A stretch of DNA of 9,863 nt, from contig DPCD01000006.1 in NCBI GenBank assembly GCA_003516765.1, positions 2,372 through 12,234 of the forward strand, written 5' to 3'. Below, piece after piece: positions 6,426-9,863 of the stretch. Position 1 is the first letter of the stretch, and each line of letters opens with the position of its first letter. Under the pieces are notes generated by a model. That model was given only the letters and a program-made list of their open reading frames with translations, did no database searches and was not told the origin of the DNA. The translations under genes and the position numbers were made by a program. Origin of the DNA: Clostridiales bacterium. Its GTDB lineage: Bacteria; Bacillota; Clostridia; Oscillospirales; Oscillospiraceae.

Positions 6426-7026
6426 CGATGATTTCAATGCTGCCGCCGGTTTCCAGCGTCTTGTCCTTGAGCAGCAGCAGCTTTTCGGCAAACAGCCGGG
6501 AAAGTCCGCTTAAAATTGCCGCCGAGGCAATCAGCTCCGTCGTATCCTGCACGGCAAGCTCCGTGACCATATCAGGCTCCAGCATCGCCGCCGCCGACAG
6601 CTTCACCTGATCGACAAAATACTGCGCACAGAGGCTGTGCCGCTGGGCAAAGGACGAATACGCGCGGTGCACGTCCTCCTCCGGCAGGTTCCCGGGCAGC
6701 AGCGTCTGGAGCATCGATAGGCTCAGAGACTGCTTGAGCGTGCAGATCATGATGAGATACGCGATATGGATGCGGTAATAGCGCTTTTTGCGCGGCTCCG
6801 GCAGGAGCTTCGTGCGCACGTAGTTGTTGATGGCCGCCGCTGTGATGGGCTCCGTCTGCCTGAGCTCGGGCGGCAGATAGTCGAGATACTGCTTTAAAAG
6901 CTGCACGACCTGTTCCATGTACAGCCCGAAGTCCGGAATCTCTTCCCACGCCGGAAGCCGGTAGCGCTCGAGATATTTTTCCCACCGGCGGAGCTTGCCC
7001 GCGATGAGATCATTATCATAAGCCAT
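6421..7026 (-). CDS. DUF1836 domain-containing putative DNA-binding protein
   Basis: 201 residues from the ATG at 7026 (MAYDNDLIAGKL). An upstream in-frame ATG at 7053 overlaps the -10 TATAAT and has no RBS, so it was rejected. AAAGGTG at about 7044-7038 is the likely RBS, somewhat far from the start. The family signature lies at about 61-94: ITAAAINNYVRTKLLP, then KKRYYRIHIAYLIMI, which reads like a MerR-type winged helix (helix-turn-helix, then RY-R-HIAYL). The C-terminal half is helical with no known ligand motif. It is probably a cytoplasmic transcription regulator of unknown target. It diverges from degV over 152 bp that contain an inverted repeat overlapping both promoters, so autoregulation or control of degV is possible. 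Confidence 0.88.
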   Translation of the reverse strand: MAYDNDLIAGKLRRWEKYLERYRLPAWEEIPDFGLYMEQVVQLLKQYLDYLPPELRQTEPITAAAINNYVRTKLLPEPRKKRYYRIHIAYLIMICTLKQSLSLSMLQTLLPGNLPEEDVHRAYSSFAQRHSLCAQYFVDQVKLSAAAMLEPDMVTELAVQDTTELIASAAILSGLSRLFAEKLLLLKDKTLETGGSIEIIE

Positions 7027-7051
7027 AAAACGACACACACCTTTCGTCTGC

Positions 7052-7080
7052 ATTATAGCAATTTCTTAACACAAATGCAA
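7052..7080 (-). promoter_or_regulatory. Sigma-A promoter of the DUF1836 gene
   Basis: The minus strand has TTGCAT (7080-7075), a 17-bp spacer and a perfect TATAAT (7057-7052). The start near 7045 leaves a leader of only about 20 nt before the ATG at 7026. This position decides the start codon, because the upstream ATG at 7053 would lie inside the -10. Confidence 0.72.
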
Positions 7081-7141
7081 GATAATCTGTGCATATATAT
7101 CTGTTGACACGGTTTTGGAAATGTGATAATCTTGTGTAAAG
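7065..7141. repeat. Imperfect inverted repeat across the DUF1836/degV divergent promoters
   Basis: The minus strand reads GATTATCTTG (7087-7078), then six extra bases, then TGTTAAG (7071-7065). The plus strand reads GATAATCTTG (7125-7134) followed at once by TGTAAAG (7135-7141). Each copy overlaps a promoter element: the DUF1836 -35 and the degV -10. It may be a shared operator for the DUF1836 protein, or a chance similarity in AT-rich DNA. Confidence 0.35.
7104..7132 (+). promoter_or_regulatory. Sigma-A promoter of degV
   Basis: A perfect -35 TTGACA (7104-7109). Two -10 choices are TAATCT (7127-7132, 17-bp spacer) and GATAAT (7125-7130, 15-bp spacer, with a TG two bases before it). The start would be near 7139, about 40 nt before the ATG. 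Confidence 0.68.
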
Positions 7142-7178
7142 CATCAGATGCAAATTCCGACAGAAAGAAGCGATTGTT

Positions 7179-8054
7179 ATGTTTCGCATCGTGACCGATA
7201 CCTCCTCCAATCTCCCGACCGCATATCTGCAGGCGGAGAATATCACCGTCATTCCCTTCACCTTCCACACCGAGTCCGGCGAGCAGTCGTGCATGGACAC
7301 CGCCTCGTTCGACGCGAAGGCGTTCTATACCGCAATGCGAAACGGCGAAAAGGTCACAACCTCGCAGATTCCGCCGCAGCGCTTTGTCGACAACATCCGC
7401 CCGATGCTGGAAAACGGAGAGGACGTTCTGTTCGTCAGCATGTCCTCCGGCATCAGCGGCTCGTATGCATCGAGCAAAATTGCCGCAAATCAGCTTGCCG
7501 AGGAATTCCCGGAGCGGAAAATTCTCACGGTCGACACGTACTCTGCATCTCTGGCAGAGGGCATCGTCGTGATGCGCGCGGTTGAATGCCGCAAGGAAGG
7601 GCTTTCGATCGACGAGACCTATCAAATTCTGCGCGCCCTGCGCCACCGCATTGCCCAGATCTTCACCGTCGGCGACCTGCGCTATCTCAAACGGACCGGG
7701 CGTCTTTCCAATCTCGAGGCTGCCGTCGGCACCGTTTTGCAGATCAAGCCGTTACTCAAGGGCGACCCCGAGGGAAAAATCGTCTGCTTCGCGAAGGTCC
7801 GCGGCCGGCAGCGCGCGATTGAGGAGATGGCAAAGCGCTATAAAGAGCTGGTCGTCTCGCCCGAGACGCAGACCGTCTGCATCTCCCATGCCGACTGCGA
7901 AGCCGACGCGCAGATTTTAGCCTCGATGCTGCGCCGGAGGAAGCCGCCGAAGGATATCCTGATCGTCGACTATGAGCCGGTCACGGGCTCTCATGTGGGT
8001 CCGGGCGCGCTGGCGCTGTTTTTCGTGTCGGACGACAACGTCCGGAACATCTGA
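7179..8054 (+). CDS. DegV family fatty-acid-binding protein (FakB-like)
   Basis: 291 residues, the usual DegV length (about 280-290). DegV/FakB proteins bind a fatty acid in the cytoplasm and, where a FakA kinase exists, present it for phosphorylation to acyl-phosphate for phospholipid synthesis. No fakA is in this window. Visible signatures: N-terminal IVTDTSSNLP (4-13), VTTSQIPP (59-66) with the lipid-carboxylate-binding T/S pair, MSSGISGSY (88-96), GDLRYLKRTGRLS (165-177), QIKPLL (188-193) and the C-terminal SHVGPGALALFF (271-282), with the histidine and glycine loop typical of the family. The RBS is modest (AGAAAGAAG, 7162-7170). The gene is monocistronic, with its own promoter and a strong terminator just after the stop. 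Which fatty acid it binds cannot be read from sequence. Confidence 0.94.
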   Translation: MFRIVTDTSSNLPTAYLQAENITVIPFTFHTESGEQSCMDTASFDAKAFYTAMRNGEKVTTSQIPPQRFVDNIRPMLENGEDVLFVSMSSGISGSYASSKIAANQLAEEFPERKILTVDTYSASLAEGIVVMRAVECRKEGLSIDETYQILRALRHRIAQIFTVGDLRYLKRTGRLSNLEAAVGTVLQIKPLLKGDPEGKIVCFAKVRGRQRAIEEMAKRYKELVVSPETQTVCISHADCEADAQILASMLRRRKPPKDILIVDYEPVTGSHVGPGALALFFVSDDNVRNI

Positions 8055-8063
8055 ATTTTTGCC

Positions 8064-8100
8064 AATGCCGCGAAGGAGCGTTCCTTCGCGGCATTTTTTT
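8064..8100 (+). terminator. Intrinsic terminator of degV
   Basis: A perfect 14-bp stem (AATGCCGCGAAGGA at 8064-8077, TCCTTCGCGGCATT at 8082-8095) with a GCGT loop, running into seven T residues (8094-8100). It begins 10 nt after the degV stop. The arm is followed by CGC rather than an A-run match, so it acts mainly on the plus strand. Confidence 0.95.
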
Positions 8101-8110
8101 CGCTTTGGGC

Positions 8111-8139
8111 TTGACAGCGGCAGACATGCGCTGTAAGTT
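8111..8139 (+). promoter_or_regulatory. Promoter of the AbrB-PLP enzyme operon
   Basis: A perfect -35 TTGACA (8111-8116) followed after 17 bp by TAAGTT (8134-8139), a poor -10. The better TTATAC at 8138-8143 would need a 21-bp spacer. The start should fall near 8146, leaving a leader of about 40 nt. Confidence 0.55.
8114..8134 (+). promoter_or_regulatory. Inverted repeat in the promoter spacer, candidate operator
   Basis: ACAGCG (8114-8119) and CGCTGT (8129-8134) are a perfect 6-bp inverted repeat with a 9-bp gap, 15 bp centre to centre. It fills the space from the -35 to the -10 of the promoter. A bound dimer would block RNA polymerase, so autorepression by the AbrB-like product of the first gene is the natural hypothesis. 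Confidence 0.4.
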
Positions 8140-8185
8140 ATACAAGTATGAAAATTTCCGAATGAACTTTCCGGGGAGGGACACT

Positions 8186-8428
8186 ATGGCTGGCGGAAAG
8201 CACCTGCTGGGCAAGCCCAAAGGCAAGCACATTTTCGGCACGGCAAAGGTCGGCGAAAAGGGACAGATCGTCATCCCCAAGGAGGCGCGGACGCTGTTCG
8301 GCGTGCAGCCGGGCGATACGCTTCTGATTCTGGGCGACGAGCAGATGGGCATCATCGTGACGAAGCCCGAAGTGATTGAAAATGCGGCGATGAAAATTTT
8401 TGAAGAGATGGAGCGGGAACCGAAATGA
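8186..8428 (+). CDS. AbrB/SpoVT/MazE-type DNA-binding regulator
   Basis: 80 residues from the ATG at 8186, chosen because of the strong RBS GGGGAGGG (8173-8180, 5 nt spacing). In-frame upstream codons (for example the ATG at 8162) lack one. A basic N-terminal tail (about 1-16, with GKPKGKH) precedes a swapped-hairpin AbrB domain at about 17-62: GTAKVGEKGQIVIPKEARTL, then FGVQPGDTLLILGDE. A short helix (62-80) ends the protein. Such proteins bind DNA as dimers through interleaved hairpins, acting as transition-state regulators or antitoxins. No toxin gene is adjacent: the next gene is a PLP enzyme overlapping by 4 nt (ATGA). A local transcription factor for that operon is therefore more likely than an antitoxin. 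Confidence 0.9.
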   Translation: MAGGKHLLGKPKGKHIFGTAKVGEKGQIVIPKEARTLFGVQPGDTLLILGDEQMGIIVTKPEVIENAAMKIFEEMEREPK

Positions 8429-9708
8429 AAGAACTTGAACGGATGTATGAAGACCTCGGCGTTAGCCGGGCGGTCTATGCATACGGAGAAGAAATACTGG
8501 ATTGTCTCAAGCCGCGCTTTGCGGCAATCGACCAGAACGCGGAATACAACCAGGCGAAGGTGCTGCATGCAATGCAGGAAAACCGTGTCGACGCGACCTG
8601 CTTTGCCGCCACGACCGGCTACGGCTACGATGATCTGGGGCGCGATAAATTGGAGAAGGTCTATGCCGTGACGTTCCACACCGAAGCCGCCCTCGTCCGC
8701 CCGCAGATTACCTGCGGCACGCATGCTTTAGCGGTCGCGCTGTCGGCAAATCTGCTGCCCGGCGACGAGCTTTTAAGCCCCGTGGGCGCGCCGTATGACA
8801 CCCTCGAGGAGGTCATCGGCATCCGCGAGTCCAAATGCTCGTTAAAAGAATACGGCGTGAGCTACCGGCAGGTCGATCTGCTGCCGGACGGGAGCTTTGA
8901 TTATGACGGCATCCGCGCGGCAATCACGGAGAAAACGAAGCTCATCACCATCCAGCGCTCGAAGGGCTACGCAACAAGACCGTCGTTTTCCGTGCAGAAA
9001 ATCGGCGAGCTGATCGCGTTCTGCAAATCCGTCAAGCCCGGCGTGACCTGCATGGTCGATAACTGCTACGGCGAGTTTGTGGAGAGAATCGAGCCGTCGG
9101 ATCTTGGCGCGGATATGATCGTCGGCAGCCTGATCAAAAATCCGGGCGGAGGTCTCGCTCCCATCGGTGGGTATATCTGCGGCACGGCGGCATGTGTCGA
9201 GCGCTGCGCATACCGGCTCTCCGCGCCCGGTCTCGGGCAGGAGGTCGGCGCGAACCTAGGCTTGCTTCCCAGCCTCTATCAGGGCTTCTTCCTCGCGCCA
9301 ACGGTCGTCTCCGGCGCGCTCAAGGGCGCAATTTTCGCAGCAAACGTGTATGAAAAGCTGGGCTTCCGCGTGGTGCCGAACGGCACGGAGTCGCGCCACG
9401 ACATCATTCAGGCAGTCGAGCTTGGAAGCGCCGAGCGGATGCTGGCGTTCTGCAAGGGCATTCAGGCGGCAGCTCCGGTCGACAGCTACGTGACCCCGGT
9501 CCCCTGGGCAATGCCGGGGTATGATTCCGAGGTCGTGATGGCAGCTGGCGCGTTTGTACAGGGCTCTTCCATCGAGTTGTCTGCCGACGGTCCCATCCGT
9601 CCGCCGTATGCGGTGTATTTCCAGGGCGGGCTGACGTGGTATCATGCAAAGCTCGGGATTTTGATGAGCTTGCAGAAGCTCGTGGAGCAGGGGTTGGTGT
9701 CCCTGTAA
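8425..9708 (+). CDS. Methionine gamma-lyase family PLP-dependent enzyme (YnbB-like)
   Basis: 427 residues, close to the full length of the PF06838 family (B. subtilis YnbB-like; often labelled aluminium resistance or methionine gamma-lyase-like). Fold type I PLP features: ATTGYGYDDLGRDKLE (62-77), the cofactor phosphate-binding region CGTHALAVAL (97-106), D212 in MVDNCYGEF as the likely partner of the pyridine nitrogen, and K238 in GSLIKNPGGG as the likely Schiff-base lysine. A C-terminal domain ends with ELSADGPIRPPY and FQGGLTWYHAK. It is probably cytoplasmic, acting on sulfur amino acids or related substrates; the true reaction is not established and the family name should not be read as proof. 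The start overlaps the AbrB-like gene by 4 nt, so translation is coupled. Hairpins follow 20 nt after the stop. Confidence 0.93.
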   Translation: MKELERMYEDLGVSRAVYAYGEEILDCLKPRFAAIDQNAEYNQAKVLHAMQENRVDATCFAATTGYGYDDLGRDKLEKVYAVTFHTEAALVRPQITCGTHALAVALSANLLPGDELLSPVGAPYDTLEEVIGIRESKCSLKEYGVSYRQVDLLPDGSFDYDGIRAAITEKTKLITIQRSKGYATRPSFSVQKIGELIAFCKSVKPGVTCMVDNCYGEFVERIEPSDLGADMIVGSLIKNPGGGLAPIGGYICGTAACVERCAYRLSAPGLGQEVGANLGLLPSLYQGFFLAPTVVSGALKGAIFAANVYEKLGFRVVPNGTESRHDIIQAVELGSAERMLAFCKGIQAAAPVDSYVTPVPWAMPGYDSEVVMAAGAFVQGSSIELSADGPIRPPYAVYFQGGLTWYHAKLGILMSLQKLVEQGLVSL

Positions 9709-9863
9709 GATTCCCCCATTAAGGGGTCTGGCAGAGACCTGCCAGCTGGTTCTTTTTCGACCCCATTCTTCTTAGCTGCGCAAAGAAGAACGGCGTCGAC
9801 CGTCAAGAAGAAGTTGCCCAAAGAAAACCCTTGAGAAGGGTTAAACTGCTCCCCAAGTCAAGG
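9709..9863. repeat. Non-coding tail packed with inverted repeats
   Basis: No gene is evident in these 155 bases up to the edge. After the outer GGGGTC/GACCCC pair comes TTCTTCTT (9766-9773) with AAGAAGAA (9783-9790), and inside it GC/GC (9775-9776, 9780-9781). Then come a CGGCGTCGACCG block (9791-9802), a second purine run AAGAAGAAG (9805-9813), and AACCCTT (9826-9832) with AAGGGTT (9836-9842). CCTTGA (9829-9834) can instead pair with TCAAGG (9858-9863). Such density is typical of dispersed intergenic repeat elements in Clostridia, but one copy cannot prove dispersal. Confidence 0.5.
9728..9757 (+). terminator. Probable terminator after the YnbB-like gene
   Basis: A perfect 7-bp stem, CTGGCAG (9728-9734) and CTGCCAG (9739-9745), with AGAC as loop, followed by CTGGT and then TCTTTTT (9751-9757). 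The five-base gap before the U-run is longer than ideal. An alternative larger stem (GGGGTC 9723-9728 with GACCCC 9759-9764) encloses it. Confidence 0.6.

Noticed and set aside
7027..7053. Nine-residue N-terminal extension of the DUF1836 protein from the ATG at 7053
   Set aside because: That ATG overlaps the TATAAT -10 element, so it would not be on the mRNA; family similarity starts at MAYDND.
7121..7136. NrdR box at the degV promoter (shares ATCTTGTGT with the nrdD boxes)
   Set aside because: Only the right half matches; the left half fails (about 9 of 16), and DegV has no link to nucleotide reduction.
7053..7646. 197-residue minus-strand open frame opposite degV
   Set aside because: Antisense to conserved DegV motifs and the degV promoter; no RBS or domain.
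8186..8428. Antitoxin of a toxin-antitoxin pair
   Set aside because: No PIN, MazF or other toxin-like gene is adjacent; the coupled downstream gene is a 427-residue PLP enzyme, and a strong terminator lies upstream.

Overview
The window looks like chromosome from a GC-rich Clostridia member, most likely an Oscillospiraceae-type gut anaerobe. Three things suggest this: a class III (oxygen-sensitive) ribonucleotide reductase; Firmicutes families such as DegV, DUF1836, SpoVT/AbrB and the YnbB-like PLP enzyme; and strong AGGAGG-type ribosome binding sites with sigma-A promoters in short AT-rich gaps. The taxon is inferred from gene content, not proven. Every gene is of an ordinary bacterial type. 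I see no phage, transposase, CRISPR array, tRNA or rRNA.

Layout. (1) 1-2171, minus strand: nrdD, the anaerobic ribonucleoside-triphosphate reductase, cut by the left edge just after its glycyl-radical motif. The gap 2172-2486 holds its promoter, three NrdR-box-like palindromes, a strong 14-bp leader hairpin and the terminator of the preceding operon. (2) 2487-5410, minus strand: a tightly coupled three-gene operon transcribed in the order PAP2 phosphatase, membrane-anchored alpha/beta hydrolase, DUF2804 protein. The junctions are TAA/ATG abutting and a 4-nt overlap. (3) 5578-6369, plus strand: a TIGR04255-family protein, divergent from the PAP2 operon and with its own consensus-like promoter. 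(4) 6421-7026, minus strand: a DUF1836 putative DNA-binding protein, convergent with TIGR04255 across a shared bidirectional terminator. (5) 7179-8054, plus strand: a DegV/FakB-type fatty-acid-binding protein, divergent from DUF1836 and ending at a textbook terminator. (6) 8186-9708, plus strand: an AbrB-type regulator overlapping a YnbB/methionine-gamma-lyase-like PLP enzyme by 4 nt. (7) 9709-9863: non-coding DNA packed with inverted repeats, running off the right edge.

How the genes fit together. nrdD makes deoxynucleotides anaerobically, and the boxes around its promoter suggest NrdR repression. PAP2, hydrolase and DUF2804 form a candidate uncharacterised lipid or envelope operon. DegV is also a lipid-handling protein but is separately transcribed. 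The AbrB-like regulator probably controls itself and the PLP enzyme, because an inverted repeat sits inside their promoter.

No clear new defence or mobile system is visible. The best leads are the PAP2-hydrolase-DUF2804 operon, the architecture of the nrdD leader and promoter, the stand-alone TIGR04255 gene, and the structured repeat at the right end.
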